A stretch of DNA of 64,000 bases from Burkholderiaceae bacterium (GTDB lineage Bacteria; Pseudomonadota; Gammaproteobacteria; Burkholderiales; Burkholderiaceae_C). The DNA lies in contig JAKLLA010000011.1 in NCBI GenBank assembly GCA_023150375.1, positions 78,703 through 142,702 of the forward strand, read 5' to 3'. Shown here in pieces: positions 20,574 to 30,968 of this stretch. The translations under genes were made by a program, and so were the position numbers. Numbering within the stretch: the first letter of the stretch is position 1; every line of letters begins with the position of its first letter. The notes under the pieces were generated by a model. It made no database searches. It had not been told where the DNA came from and saw nothing but the letters and a program-made list of their open reading frames with translations.

Positions 20574-21932
20574 TCAGGCCGCAGCCGGCTCGGCCGCCGG
20601 TTCCAGCCCGTGGGCAAAGTAGTAGCTCACCCGCTCGCGCGGCGAGAGGTAGTCGAGCATCGCGCGCGGCAGGTGCTGCGGGTGCAGGCTGCGGCGCACG
20701 CTCAGGTCGCTCTCCTGGGTGAGGTGCAGCAGCAGGGCATCGTCGCGCGCGACGCGCGGGTCGTAGACCAGCACGCTGGGGCGCAGCGGATGCATCGGGT
20801 GCACCGCGACGACGATGCCCACGCGCTCGTCGCTGAGCTGCACCACCGAGCCCGGCGGGTAGACGCCCAGCAGCTTGACGAAGGCGGCCAGCACCTCGGC
20901 ATCGACCTGACCGCGGCGCTGCGCGTAGAGCAGGGCCTGCGCCTCGTGCGGCGTGCGCAGCGGCACGCCCGGGTGGCGCGGATTGCACAGCCGGTCGTAC
21001 AGGTTCGCCAGCGCGACGATGCGCGCCGGCAGCGCGATGGCCTCGCGCTGCAGCCCCTTGGGCAGCCCGCTGCCGTCGCAGAACTCGTGGTGCTGGGCGA
21101 TCACCTGCAGCGCCGTGCCGTCCAGCCCCATCGACATGCCCAGGCGCAGGCCCTGGGCGACATGCTCGCGCTGCTCGCGGGCGATCAGTGCCGTGCTGTC
21201 CGCGCCGGGGTGGCGCAGGTGGTCGGGCAGCAGCAGCTTGCCGATGTCGTGCAGCAGCGCACCCAGCGCGACGCTGCGCAGCCCGGCCTCGTCCAGCCCG
21301 AGGCTGCGCGCCAGCATCAGCGACAGCACGGTGACGTTGATGGCGTGCTGCGAGCTGGCCGTGCCGGCCGCCTCGCTGAGCATGCGGATGGTGGTGCTGT
21401 CGTCCTCGCAGAGCTGCGTCACCATGGCCGTGGCCAGGCCCTGGGCGGTGTCGCGGGCCAGTGCGGGCTGCTGCAGCACGTCGCGGGTGATGCCCTGCCA
21501 GGCCCGGCTGGCCTGGGCGTGCAGGCGCTCGCTGCGTGCCAGGCTGTCGCGCTGGGCCTGCAGGCGGGCGCGGCGCAGCTCGGTCGGCGCGGCGCTGCCG
21601 CCGGGCTGCAGGGCCTGCACCAGCGCCGCCTGGGCCTGCGCGACCGCGTCGAGTGCTGCGGTGGTCGGGGCGGCCTCGCCTGCGGCCAGCGCCAGCCCGG
21701 CCGCGGCCGGGTCGTCCTGCGGCGAGGCGTCGAACGCCAGCGGGTCGCTCAGGTCGGCGCGCACCTTGACGCGGCGCAGGCCCAGCTCGCGCAGGGCCTC
21801 GATCTGCCCGTGATCGGCCAGGCGGAAGCGGCTGCGCGGGAAGGGATGCTCCATCCAGCCGAGATCGAGCTGGACGAACATGCCGGGGCGCAGACGGTCG
21901 ACGTCGACGAGCAGGTTGGCGGAGGCGGTCAT
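20574..21932 (-). CDS. HD-GYP domain phosphodiesterase
   Basis: 452 residues from MTASANLLV. An N-terminal DUF3391-like segment (PGMFVQLDLGWMEHPFPRSRF) is typical of HD-GYP proteins. The HD-GYP domain has HDIGK near 230 and HHEFCDGSGLPKGL near 290, then RIVALANLYDRLCN. The GYP signature is GLP, a common variant. Members cleave c-di-GMP to pGpG or GMP. A C-terminal segment after about 390 has the VVQLSDERVGIVVAVHP pattern of the family. Transcribed ahead of the PAS-GGDEF-EAL gene. Confidence 0.9.
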   Translation of the reverse strand: MTASANLLVDVDRLRPGMFVQLDLGWMEHPFPRSRFRLADHGQIEALRELGLRRVKVRADLSDPLAFDASPQDDPAAAGLALAAGEAAPTTAALDAVAQAQAALVQALQPGGSAAPTELRRARLQAQRDSLARSERLHAQASRAWQGITRDVLQQPALARDTAQGLATAMVTQLCEDDSTTIRMLSEAAGTASSQHAINVTVLSLMLARSLGLDEAGLRSVALGALLHDIGKLLLPDHLRHPGADSTALIAREQREHVAQGLRLGMSMGLDGTALQVIAQHHEFCDGSGLPKGLQREAIALPARIVALANLYDRLCNPRHPGVPLRTPHEAQALLYAQRRGQVDAEVLAAFVKLLGVYPPGSVVQLSDERVGIVVAVHPMHPLRPSVLVYDPRVARDDALLLHLTQESDLSVRRSLHPQHLPRAMLDYLSPRERVSYYFAHGLEPAAEPAAA

Positions 21933-21951
21933 GGCGGGCGATGCAAGGAGG

Positions 21952-21970
21952 GCCCCGGAAAAGCCGGGGC
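21952..21970 (-). promoter_or_regulatory. Leader hairpin ahead of the HD-GYP gene
   Basis: A perfect 7-bp stem GCCCCGG/CCGGGGC with a 5-base loop ends 20 bases before the start codon. There is no purine-rich ribosome binding site between hairpin and ATG; the mRNA strand reads CCCTCCTT there, complementary to such a site. The role is unknown. Confidence 0.35.
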
Positions 21971-22073
21971 ACTTGCAGGCCTTATCGGAGACCGCCGCAG
22001 GCAACTTGAGCGGCGCCGCCGCCGGCGGCGCGACGCAATTGCAAGCAGGCGTGACGGGCCCGGGCCGACGCGC

Positions 22074-23111
22074 TCAGCGCGGACCGGGGTCGAGGCTGAT
22101 CGTCATCACCGGCGGAACCCGACCGTCGACGTCGCGCGGCAGCATCTCGGTCTTGTCGATCGCGCGCAGCACGGCCTCGTCCCACTCGGCCACGCCGCTG
22201 GGGCGCAGCAGGCGGCGCCCGAGGATGCTGCCGTCCGGTGCGACGCGCAGTTCCACCTCGGCGACGATGGCCCGGCTGGCCTGGCCGGCGTAGACGATGT
22301 TGGGCAGGATGCGCGCGCGGATGCGCCCGGCGTAGCCTGCCGAGGGGCCGGTGCTGCGCGCGGCCGTGCCGCCGGGCAGCCCGGTCGGGCTGCCGCCGGC
22401 GCTGCCTGTGGCGGCACCCGTGGCCGGGCCGCTGGCGGCCGAACCGCTGCCGCCGAGCTGGGCCTGCAGGCGGCGCAGCTGCTCCTCGCGCTGGCGGGCC
22501 ACCTGGGCGGCGCGGGCCTCTTCGGCGAGGGCTCGGGCACGGGCCTCCTCGGCGGCGCGGCGATCGGCCGCGGCGCGATCCGCGGCAGCCTTCGCAGCAG
22601 CGGTCTTCTCTGCCGCGGCCTTCTCCGCGGCGGCCCGCTCTGCCGCGGCCTTCTTGTCGGCGGCGGCCTTTTCGGCCGCGGCCTGGCGGGCTGCCTGCTC
22701 GGCGCGCCGTTTTTCCTCCGCGGCGCGGCGCTGCTCGGCCTCCTGGCGGGCCTGGGCCGCTTCGCGCTCGCGCCGGGCTCGCTCGGTGGCGATGTCGGCC
22801 TCGCGTCGCGCCTCCTCGGGCGGGGGCGGCGGGGGGGCGGGGCGGGCCGCCGGCGGCGTGGCGACCGGGGCCGGTGCGGGGGCCGGCACGGCCGGCTGCG
22901 GCGCCGGGGCCGCGGCCGCCTGCGGCGCCGCGGTCTGCGGCAGCGTGGCCCAGAGTTCGGCGCTGACCGGCTGCACCGGCTGGCGGCGCCAGTTCACCCC
23001 GATCGCCAGCGCGGCCACCAGGCCGACGTGCACCGCGATCGAGAGCAGGCCGCCCAGCCCCAGCCCGTCGGCGGAGGGCGGGCGCTGCAGGGGCGGCAGG
23101 GCGGTCTGCAT
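22074..23111 (-). CDS. tolA: Cell envelope integrity protein TolA
   Basis: 345 residues. A short cytoplasmic start, one membrane helix (about 20-40), a Pro/Ala region, then a long charged helical domain of Ala/Lys/Glu repeats (about 100-230), a Gly/Ser linker and the C-terminal TolA/TonB-like domain (about 265-345) with YAGRIRARILPNIVY and VRVAPDG-type VELRVAPDGSILG. It spans the periplasm and links the TolQR motor to the outer membrane during division. tolB, which usually follows, is absent; the HD-GYP gene lies there instead. Confidence 0.93.
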   Translation of the reverse strand: MQTALPPLQRPPSADGLGLGGLLSIAVHVGLVAALAIGVNWRRQPVQPVSAELWATLPQTAAPQAAAAPAPQPAVPAPAPAPVATPPAARPAPPPPPPEEARREADIATERARREREAAQARQEAEQRRAAEEKRRAEQAARQAAAEKAAADKKAAAERAAAEKAAAEKTAAAKAAADRAAADRRAAEEARARALAEEARAAQVARQREEQLRRLQAQLGGSGSAASGPATGAATGSAGGSPTGLPGGTAARSTGPSAGYAGRIRARILPNIVYAGQASRAIVAEVELRVAPDGSILGRRLLRPSGVAEWDEAVLRAIDKTEMLPRDVDGRVPPVMTISLDPGPR

Positions 23112-23115
23112 CGGG

Positions 23116-23589
<474 letters not shown>

Positions 23590-23607
23590 CGGTTCGGTCT
23601 CGCGGGT

Positions 23608-24300
23608 TCAGCGGGCCGCTGCCGCGCTCTGGCCGATGTTGCGCGCCAGGATGTTGGAGAACTCCTCCATGAAGGTCTCCAGCTGGATCGCGATGCGGTC
23701 GATGTCGCGGGCGAAGCGGTTGTAGGCGATCACCGCCGGAATGGCCGCGAACAAGCCGATCGCGGTGGCCACCAGGGCCTCGGCGATGCCCGGTGCGACG
23801 GTGGCCAGCGTCACCTGTTCCAGGTTCGACAGGCCGGTGAAGGCGTGCATGATCCCCCAGACGGTGCCGAACAGCCCGACGTAGGGCGACACCGAGCCCA
23901 CCGTGGCCAGGAAGGAAAGGTTGGACTCCACCACGTCGAGCTCGCGCTGGAAGCTCGCGCGCATCGCCCGGCGCGCGCCGTCGAGCAGCGCGCCGGCATC
24001 GGCGACACGGCGCTCGCGCAGCTTCATGTACTCGCGCATGCCGGCGGTGAAGATGCGCTCCATCGGCGCGCCCAGCTCGGCACGGCGTTCGCTCTGGGCG
24101 AACAGCTCCTGCACCGGGCGGCCGGACCAGAAGTCGCGCTCGAAGTCGTCGTTGCCGCCTCGCACCCGGCGCAGGCCGACGAGCTTGGCGAAGATCACTG
24201 CCCAGCTCGCCAGCGAGACCAGCAGCAGCACGGCCATGACCAGCTGGACGATCAGGCTGGCCTGGGTGACGAGGTGCAGGATGTTCAGGTCCTGGTTCAT
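23608..24300 (-). CDS. tolQ: Tol-Pal motor protein TolQ
   Basis: 230 residues, MotA/TolQ/ExbB family. The N-terminal helix LIVQLVMAVLLLVSLASWAVIF is followed by a cytoplasmic domain and two further helices with VGSVSPYVGLFGTVWGIM and ATAIGLFAAIPAVIAYN. Its ATG overlaps the ybgC stop, the standard order of a tol operon. Confidence 0.95.
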   Translation of the reverse strand: MNQDLNILHLVTQASLIVQLVMAVLLLVSLASWAVIFAKLVGLRRVRGGNDDFERDFWSGRPVQELFAQSERRAELGAPMERIFTAGMREYMKLRERRVADAGALLDGARRAMRASFQRELDVVESNLSFLATVGSVSPYVGLFGTVWGIMHAFTGLSNLEQVTLATVAPGIAEALVATAIGLFAAIPAVIAYNRFARDIDRIAIQLETFMEEFSNILARNIGQSAAAAR

Positions 24301-24716
24301 GCGGGGTTCAGGCGTTGCAGGAGGTCGTTCGGGATGCGGCGCGGCCGGAAGTTCCCGGCGTCGACGCAGCCCACCCGGATGCGGCCTTCGGCCAGCAGGG
24401 TATCGCCGCGCCAGGCCTGCTGGCGCAGCAGCAGGCTGGCCCGACCGGCCTCGACCAGCTGCACCGTCACGCGCAGCTCGTCGTCGAGCCGGGCCGGGGC
24501 GCGGTACTGCACGGCGGTGTCGCTGACGACGAAGATGGCGCCCTCGGCCTCGCGCAACGCCTGCTGGCCCACGCCGAGGGCGCGCAGCCATTCGGTGCGG
24601 GCGCGCTCGAAGAACTTCAGGTAGTTGGCGTAGAACACCACGCCGCCGGCGTCGGTGTCTTCCCAGTAGATGCGCAGCGGCCATTCGAAGCCGGCGCGTT
24701 CGGTCGTGGCGTTCAT
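24297..24716 (-). CDS. ybgC: Tol-Pal associated acyl-CoA thioesterase YbgC
   Basis: 139 residues, hot-dog fold thioesterase. The signature IYWEDTDAGGVVFYANYLKF contains the catalytic Asp. Its position first in ybgC-tolQRA confirms the subfamily. It hydrolyses acyl-CoA or acyl-ACP. Confidence 0.93.
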   Translation of the reverse strand: MNATTERAGFEWPLRIYWEDTDAGGVVFYANYLKFFERARTEWLRALGVGQQALREAEGAIFVVSDTAVQYRAPARLDDELRVTVQLVEAGRASLLLRQQAWRGDTLLAEGRIRVGCVDAGNFRPRRIPNDLLQRLNPA

Positions 24717-24748
24717 CTCGGGGTCGCGGCGGGTGTCGGGGTGGTGCG

Positions 24749-26236
24749 TCACCGCGAGATCCACAGCAGCCAGGCGGCCAGCGCCGCGACGGCGCTGCCG
24801 CCGACGGCCCACAGCAGGCTGCGCAGCCGGTGCGTGCGGGGGGGCGCCGTCGCCTCGTCGTCGACGGGGGGCAACGGCCGGCCGGTGTCCAGCGGCGGGG
24901 GCAGGGGCGACAGCGCCGCCGAGCGGCCCGCCGGGGCCGCGCCCGCGGCCACCGGGTTGCGCTGCACGGCCGCGCCCGAGGTGCGGACGGAGCCGGGCAG
25001 GACGGTGGCGGAGGCGTTCGCGGAAGGGGCCGCGGAGGGGACCGGCACACCGGAGGCCGCGGCCGCGGCCGCCGGGTTGGCCAGCCAGGCGCGCAGCTCG
25101 CGGGCCAGCGCGCCGGCCGAGCGCTGGCGTTGCGCCGGGTCGCGCGACAGCGCCTTCAGCGCGATGGCCTCCAGCGCGGCCGGCACGCCGGGCCGGTGGC
25201 TGCCGGGCGGCAGTGGCTGACCGGCGCGCACGGCCGCCCGGATCTCGGGCAGGCTGGCCCCCTGGAAGGGGCGCGCCCCGCAGAGCAGCTCGTACAGCAC
25301 CACGCCCAGCGAGTAGACATCGCTGCGCTGGTCGCATTCGCGGCCGTCGAACTGCTCGGGCGCGGCGTAGTAGGGGGACCCGAGCGCGGGGCTGGGGTCG
25401 TCGGCCTGGTGCATCAGCCGCGCGATGCCGAAGTCGAGCACCACCGGGCGGGTGCGGCCGACCATGAAGATGTTGGCCGGCTTGATGTCGCGGTGGATCA
25501 CCCCCTTGGCGTGGGCGTAGCCCAGCGCGTCGGCGACCCGGCGCACGATCAGCGCAGCCTGCTCGGCCGTGGGCTGCCAGCCGCTGCGCAGCAGTTCGGC
25601 CAGGTCCTTGCCGCGCAGCAGCTCCATCGCCAGGTAGGCACCTTCGCCGGCGATGCCGGCGTCGTGCACCGTGACGATGTGCGGGTGGCTCAGGCGCGCG
25701 GCAGCACGGGCCTCGTCGAGCACTCGCTCGGCCACGGCCTCGCGCTCGGTTTCGGGCACGTGCAACGGCAGGGTCTTGATGGCCACCTGGCGTGCCAGCA
25801 CGGTGTCGTAGGCCGACCAGACCGTGCCCAGACCGCCGGAGCCCAGCCGCCGCTCCAGTGTGTAGCGGCCGATCTGACCGCCCAGCGTGATGGAGATGCG
25901 GCTCACCGGCGGAGCCTGCGGGCCGGGCAGCGGATGCAGTCGCTGGGTGTCCAGCACGTTCAGCCCGTCGGCCGGGCCGCGCGCGTCGGCGCGGCGCGAT
26001 TCCTCGTCGCTGGGCAGGCGCATCCACTCGCTGTCCAGCGGGCCGGTCAGCTCGGGGCTCAGCTCGCCGGGCAGCGTCAGCGGACCCGGCTCGGTGATCG
26101 GGCCGGTGACTTCGCCGAAGCCGGCGCTCGGGTGGCCGGCTTCGATCTCCGGGGTCCAGCGCAGCGGGGGGGCCACGTCTTCGGGGCGGGATCCGGCAGC
26201 GCTCAGCACGCCGGTGGCGTAGTGGGGGCTGTTCAT
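24749..26236 (-). CDS. Serine/threonine protein kinase (Hanks type)
   Basis: 495 residues from MNSPHYATG. A disordered N-terminal region of about 125 residues precedes a full kinase domain: glycine loop GSGGLGTVW, Lys in VAIKTL, catalytic HRDIKPANI near 248, DFGIARL, APEQF and DVYSLGVVLYELL. A Pro/Ala-rich linker follows, then one membrane helix at the extreme C-terminus (LLWAVGGSAVAALAAWLLWI) with only two residues outside, so there is no periplasmic sensor. No phosphatase gene is next to it. Substrates are unknown. Confidence 0.9.
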   Translation of the reverse strand: MNSPHYATGVLSAAGSRPEDVAPPLRWTPEIEAGHPSAGFGEVTGPITEPGPLTLPGELSPELTGPLDSEWMRLPSDEESRRADARGPADGLNVLDTQRLHPLPGPQAPPVSRISITLGGQIGRYTLERRLGSGGLGTVWSAYDTVLARQVAIKTLPLHVPETEREAVAERVLDEARAAARLSHPHIVTVHDAGIAGEGAYLAMELLRGKDLAELLRSGWQPTAEQAALIVRRVADALGYAHAKGVIHRDIKPANIFMVGRTRPVVLDFGIARLMHQADDPSPALGSPYYAAPEQFDGRECDQRSDVYSLGVVLYELLCGARPFQGASLPEIRAAVRAGQPLPPGSHRPGVPAALEAIALKALSRDPAQRQRSAGALARELRAWLANPAAAAAASGVPVPSAAPSANASATVLPGSVRTSGAAVQRNPVAAGAAPAGRSAALSPLPPPLDTGRPLPPVDDEATAPPRTHRLRSLLWAVGGSAVAALAAWLLWISR

Positions 26237-26288
26237 GGGCGCGGGGGAAGCTCCGCAGCGTGAGTGGAGTTGCGCACGATACCCCGAA

Positions 26289-27539
26289 TCAGCCGCGCAG
26301 GACACGCTCCAGTCGTGACAGGGCGTCATGCAGCTCCGGCAGGCTGCGCGCGAACGACAGTCGGGCATGGTCGGCCGTGCCGGCCTGGCCGAAGTCCCGC
26401 CCGGGGGTGAGCGCGACATGGGCGCGCTGCATCATGTCCAGGCAGAAGTCCCAGCTGTCGCGGGCATGGGCGCGGGTGTCGAACCAGACGTAGAAGGCGC
26501 CGTCGGGGTCCACCGGCACCGGCAGGTCCAGCGCACGCAGGCGCGGCACGACGAAGCGGCGCCGCTCGGCGAACTCGGCGCGGCGGCGCTCGCACTCGGC
26601 CAGGCTGTCGGGGTGGAAGCACGCCAGCGCGGCATGCTGCGCCGGGGCGCTGGCGCAGATGTACAGGTTCTGCGCCAGCTTCTCCACCGGGGCCACCAGC
26701 GCCGGCGGCAGCACCAGCCAGCCCAGGCGCCAGCCGGTCATGCCGAAGTACTTCGAGAAGCTGTTCACCACCACCAGGTCGTCGCCCAGGCCCAGTGCGC
26801 TGCGCACGGGACCCTGCTGCGGGTGGTCGTCGGCCAGGCCGAGGTAGATCTCGTCGACCACGCTGACGCCGCCGCGGCGGCGCACCGCCGCGACGATGCG
26901 CGCCAGTTCGTCGTGGGCAATGCAGGTGCCGGTCGGGTTGGACGGCGAGGCCAGCATCACGCCGCGGCTGCGCGGACCCCAGGCGGCCTCGACCGACGCG
27001 GCATCGAGCTGGAAGCGCTGCGCCGGTCCCGCCGGCAGCAGCCGGGCCTGCCCGCCGGCAGCGGTGACGAAGTGCCGGTTGCAGGGGTAGCTGGGGTCGG
27101 GCATCAGGATCTCGTCGCCCGGCTCGACCAGCGCCAGCGTGAGCAGCTGCAGCGCCGCCGAGGCGCCGGCGGTGACCACGATGCGCTCGGGCGCGACCTG
27201 CACGCCCCAGCGCGTGGCGTACCAGCCGGCGATCGCCTCGCGCAGCGCCGGCAGCCCGGTGGCCGGGGTGTACTGGGTGCGCGCGTCGGTGAGGCAGCGC
27301 CGGGCGGCCTCGACCACGCGTGGCGGGGCGGTGAAGTCGGGCTCACCGATGTTCAGGTAGAGCATCGGCTCGCCGCCCTGGGCCGGATCGCAGGCGGGGC
27401 TGCGCGCCAGGGCGTCGGCCGCCTTGGCGCATTCCATCACCCAGAAGGGCTCGATCGCATCGACACGCCGGGCCAGCCGCAGCGGATCGGCGGCTGCCGC
27501 AGCCTGAGCGGGAAGGTTCAGGTCAGGGCGCTCTCCCAC
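26289..27539 (-). CDS. Class I/II pyridoxal phosphate aminotransferase
   Basis: 416 residues. No ATG precedes the conserved RRVDAIEPFWVME segment, so the start is taken as GTG at 27539, five bases after nusB. Fold-type I motifs: LNIGEPDFTAP, YTPATGLPALREAIA, SPSNPTGT, VVDEIYLGL and the PLP-binding Lys in NSFSKYFGMTGWRLGW. It resembles the alanine/aspartate-type aminotransferases of the AspC/AlaA group. The amino donor is not predictable. Confidence 0.88.
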   Translation of the reverse strand: MGERPDLNLPAQAAAAADPLRLARRVDAIEPFWVMECAKAADALARSPACDPAQGGEPMLYLNIGEPDFTAPPRVVEAARRCLTDARTQYTPATGLPALREAIAGWYATRWGVQVAPERIVVTAGASAALQLLTLALVEPGDEILMPDPSYPCNRHFVTAAGGQARLLPAGPAQRFQLDAASVEAAWGPRSRGVMLASPSNPTGTCIAHDELARIVAAVRRRGGVSVVDEIYLGLADDHPQQGPVRSALGLGDDLVVVNSFSKYFGMTGWRLGWLVLPPALVAPVEKLAQNLYICASAPAQHAALACFHPDSLAECERRRAEFAERRRFVVPRLRALDLPVPVDPDGAFYVWFDTRAHARDSWDFCLDMMQRAHVALTPGRDFGQAGTADHARLSFARSLPELHDALSRLERVLRG

Positions 27540-27544
27540 GCCGC

Positions 27545-28030
27545 TCAGCCCTTGCGCGGTGCGGCGCGCCGAGCGGCCACCTCGGCGGGGCGCAGCTGCT
27601 GGGCGCAGCGGTCCAGCACGCCGTTGACGTACTTGTGGCCGTCGGTGCCGCCGAAGGCCTTGGCCAGCTCGACCGCCTCGTTGATGACCACCCGGTAGGG
27701 CACGTCCAGGCAGTGGCGCAGCTCGTAGCAGCCGATCAGCAACGCGGCGTGCTCGATGGGCGAGAGCCCGGTGACCGGACGGTCCAGGTGCGGCGTCAGC
27801 AGCGCGTCGAGCTCCGCGGCCTGGGCGATGCAGCCGTCCAGCAGCGCATCGAAGTGGGCGCTGTCGCAGAGGTTGTACTCGTCCTGTTCGCGGATGTGGG
27901 CGTTCACCACGCCGGGCTCGGCGCGGCTGACCTGCCACTCGTACAGGCCCTGCAGGGCCAGTTCGCGCGAGCGCCGCCGGGCCGATTTCGGCCGCGGCGG
28001 GCGGGCCGCGGTGGGGCTCGGCGCGTTCAT
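27545..28030 (-). CDS. nusB: Transcription antitermination factor NusB
   Basis: 161 residues, all helical, with [16 protein letters not shown] at the start and [27 protein letters not shown] at the end, both typical. It binds boxA RNA with NusE during rRNA transcription. Its ATG overlaps the ribH stop, the frequent ribH-nusB pairing. Confidence 0.95.
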   Translation of the reverse strand: MNAPSPTAARPPRPKSARRRSRELALQGLYEWQVSRAEPGVVNAHIREQDEYNLCDSAHFDALLDGCIAQAAELDALLTPHLDRPVTGLSPIEHAALLIGCYELRHCLDVPYRVVINEAVELAKAFGGTDGHKYVNGVLDRCAQQLRPAEVAARRAAPRKG

Positions 28031-28491
28031 GTCAGATCCCCCAGCAGGTTGGCCATCTCCACCGCCACGCGGGCGGCGTCACGCCCCTTCTCCTCGGCGC
28101 GGGCCCAGGCCTGGGCCTCGTTCTCCACCGTCAGGATGGCGTTGGCCACCGGCAGGCCGTGGTCCAGCGACACCCGCGTGACACCGGCACCACTCTCGTT
28201 GGCCACCAGCTCGAAGTGGTAGGTCTCGCCGCGGATGATGCAGCCCAGCGCGATCAGCGCGTCGTGGTCCTTCGATTCGGCCAGGGCCTGCAGCGCGATG
28301 GGGATCTCCAGCGCGCCCGGCACGGTGACGTGGCGGATGTGCTTGCGCGCCACGCCCAGCGCCTCGAGTTCGGCGATGCAGCTGGCGGTCAGCTGCTCGG
28401 TGATGGCGGCATTGAAGCGCGCCTGCACGATGGCCACGCGCAGGTCTTCGCCATCGAGTTCGGCGGTGACGCCCTTGTCTGCACCCTGCAT
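28027..28491 (-). CDS. ribH: 6,7-dimethyl-8-ribityllumazine synthase
   Basis: 154 residues. Motifs [47 protein letters not shown] and [19 protein letters not shown] define the family, with the catalytic His in the last. It condenses the RibD-pathway pyrimidine with the RibB product. Confidence 0.96.
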   Translation of the reverse strand: MQGADKGVTAELDGEDLRVAIVQARFNAAITEQLTASCIAELEALGVARKHIRHVTVPGALEIPIALQALAESKDHDALIALGCIIRGETYHFELVANESGAGVTRVSLDHGLPVANAILTVENEAQAWARAEEKGRDAARVAVEMANLLGDLT

Positions 28492-28527
28492 GGGATCGGG
28501 TCCTCGGATCGGTTCGTTCGCGGATGC

Positions 28528-29625
<1,098 letters not shown>

Positions 29626-29650
29626 CCGCGGATTGTAGGCGGGCGGTCCG

Positions 29651-30868
29651 TCAGGTCGGTGTGGCGGGGTCGTCCCCGGCGGCGTCCGGGCGCCAGCGGG
29701 CCAGGCGCCCTTGTGGGCGGGCCAGCAGGCGCAGGTCCTCGCCGACGCGGTCGAGGCGGTGGAAGGTCAGCCGCGGCGCGTCGGCCAGCTGCGCGGGTGG
29801 GCCGAAGTCGACCAGGCCACGGCCCTGGCCGAGCAGCGTGGGGGCCAGGTAGAGCAGCCACTCGTCGACCAGGTCGGCGGCCAGCAGGGCGCCGTTGAGC
29901 GTGCGCCCGGCCTCGACGTGCAGCTCGTTCACCCCGTGCCGTGCCAGGTCGGTCAGCACCGCGGCCAGGTCCACCCGGCCCGCCGGCCCGTCCGGGCCGG
30001 GCTGCGCGACCGCCTGGATGCGCCCGGGGTCCAGGGCGTTCAGCCGCGGCAGGGCGGCGGCATCGGCGGTGTAGATGCGCACTTCGCCGGGCGGCTGCAG
30101 CAGGCGGGCCTCGGCGCTCACCGTGCCGCGGCTGTCGAGCAGCACGCGCAGGGGCTGGCGCGGCGCCGGCACCAGCCGCACGTCCAGGCGCGGGTCGTCG
30201 TCGCGCAGCGTGCCGCGGCCGGTCAGCACCGCCCCGGCGCGCAGCCGCCAGGCATGGCCGTCGGCGCGCGCGGCCGCGCCGGTGATCCACTGGCTGCGCC
30301 CGTCGGGCAGGGCGGTGAAGCCGTCCAGGCTGGCGGCCACCTTCACGCGCACCCAGGGTCGCTGGCGCTGCACGCGCGAGAAGAAGCCCAGGTTCTGCTC
30401 CAGTGCCCGGGCCGCGCCCAGGCCGAGCTCGACCTGCACCCCGGCGGCGGCCAGCCGCGCCAGTCCCTGGCCGGCGACCTGTGGATAGGGGTCGCAAAGG
30501 GCCGCCACCACCCGGCCGATGCCGGCGTCCCGCAGCGCGTCGGCGCAGGGCGGCGTGCGGCCGTGGTGCGCGCAGGGCTCGAGGCTCACGTAGGCGGTGG
30601 CGCCGCGCAGGGCGGCCTCGCCTGCTGCGGCCCGGGCGGCTCGCAGGGCCATCACCTCGGCATGCGGGCCGCCGGCGCGCTGGGTGTGCCCCTCGCCCAG
30701 CACACGGCCGTCGGGCGCGGCGATCACGCAGCCCACGCGGGGGTTGGGCTCGGTCAGGCCGATCGCCTGGTCGGCCAGGTCCAGCGCGCGCGTCATGTGG
30801 GCCACATCGGCGGCGCGGTAGGCGGCAGGGTCGCGGCAGACCGGGAAGTTCGGCGGGGCGGAGGTCAT
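29651..30868 (-). CDS. ribD: Bifunctional pyrimidine deaminase/reductase RibD
   Basis: 405 residues from MTSAPPNF. Deaminase domain (about 20-165) with zinc ligands in GPHAEVMAL and SLEPCAHHGRTPPCADAL. Reductase domain (about 170-390) with VRVKVAASLDGFTAL and VNELHVEAGRTLNGALL. It performs the second and third steps from GTP to lumazine. The neighbouring ribBA lies 25 bases downstream. A riboflavin synthase (ribE), often found between these two, is missing. Confidence 0.94.
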   Translation of the reverse strand: MTSAPPNFPVCRDPAAYRAADVAHMTRALDLADQAIGLTEPNPRVGCVIAAPDGRVLGEGHTQRAGGPHAEVMALRAARAAAGEAALRGATAYVSLEPCAHHGRTPPCADALRDAGIGRVVAALCDPYPQVAGQGLARLAAAGVQVELGLGAARALEQNLGFFSRVQRQRPWVRVKVAASLDGFTALPDGRSQWITGAAARADGHAWRLRAGAVLTGRGTLRDDDPRLDVRLVPAPRQPLRVLLDSRGTVSAEARLLQPPGEVRIYTADAAALPRLNALDPGRIQAVAQPGPDGPAGRVDLAAVLTDLARHGVNELHVEAGRTLNGALLAADLVDEWLLYLAPTLLGQGRGLVDFGPPAQLADAPRLTFHRLDRVGEDLRLLARPQGRLARWRPDAAGDDPATPT

Positions 30869-30968
30869 GGGCGGTGGGCTCGACGTGCGGCCGCTCGCGG
30901 GCCGCCGGGGGTGGGGCTGCATTGTCGTCGCGGCGACCCCGGCCGGGCGCCGGGGCCGCCCGGCGGCT

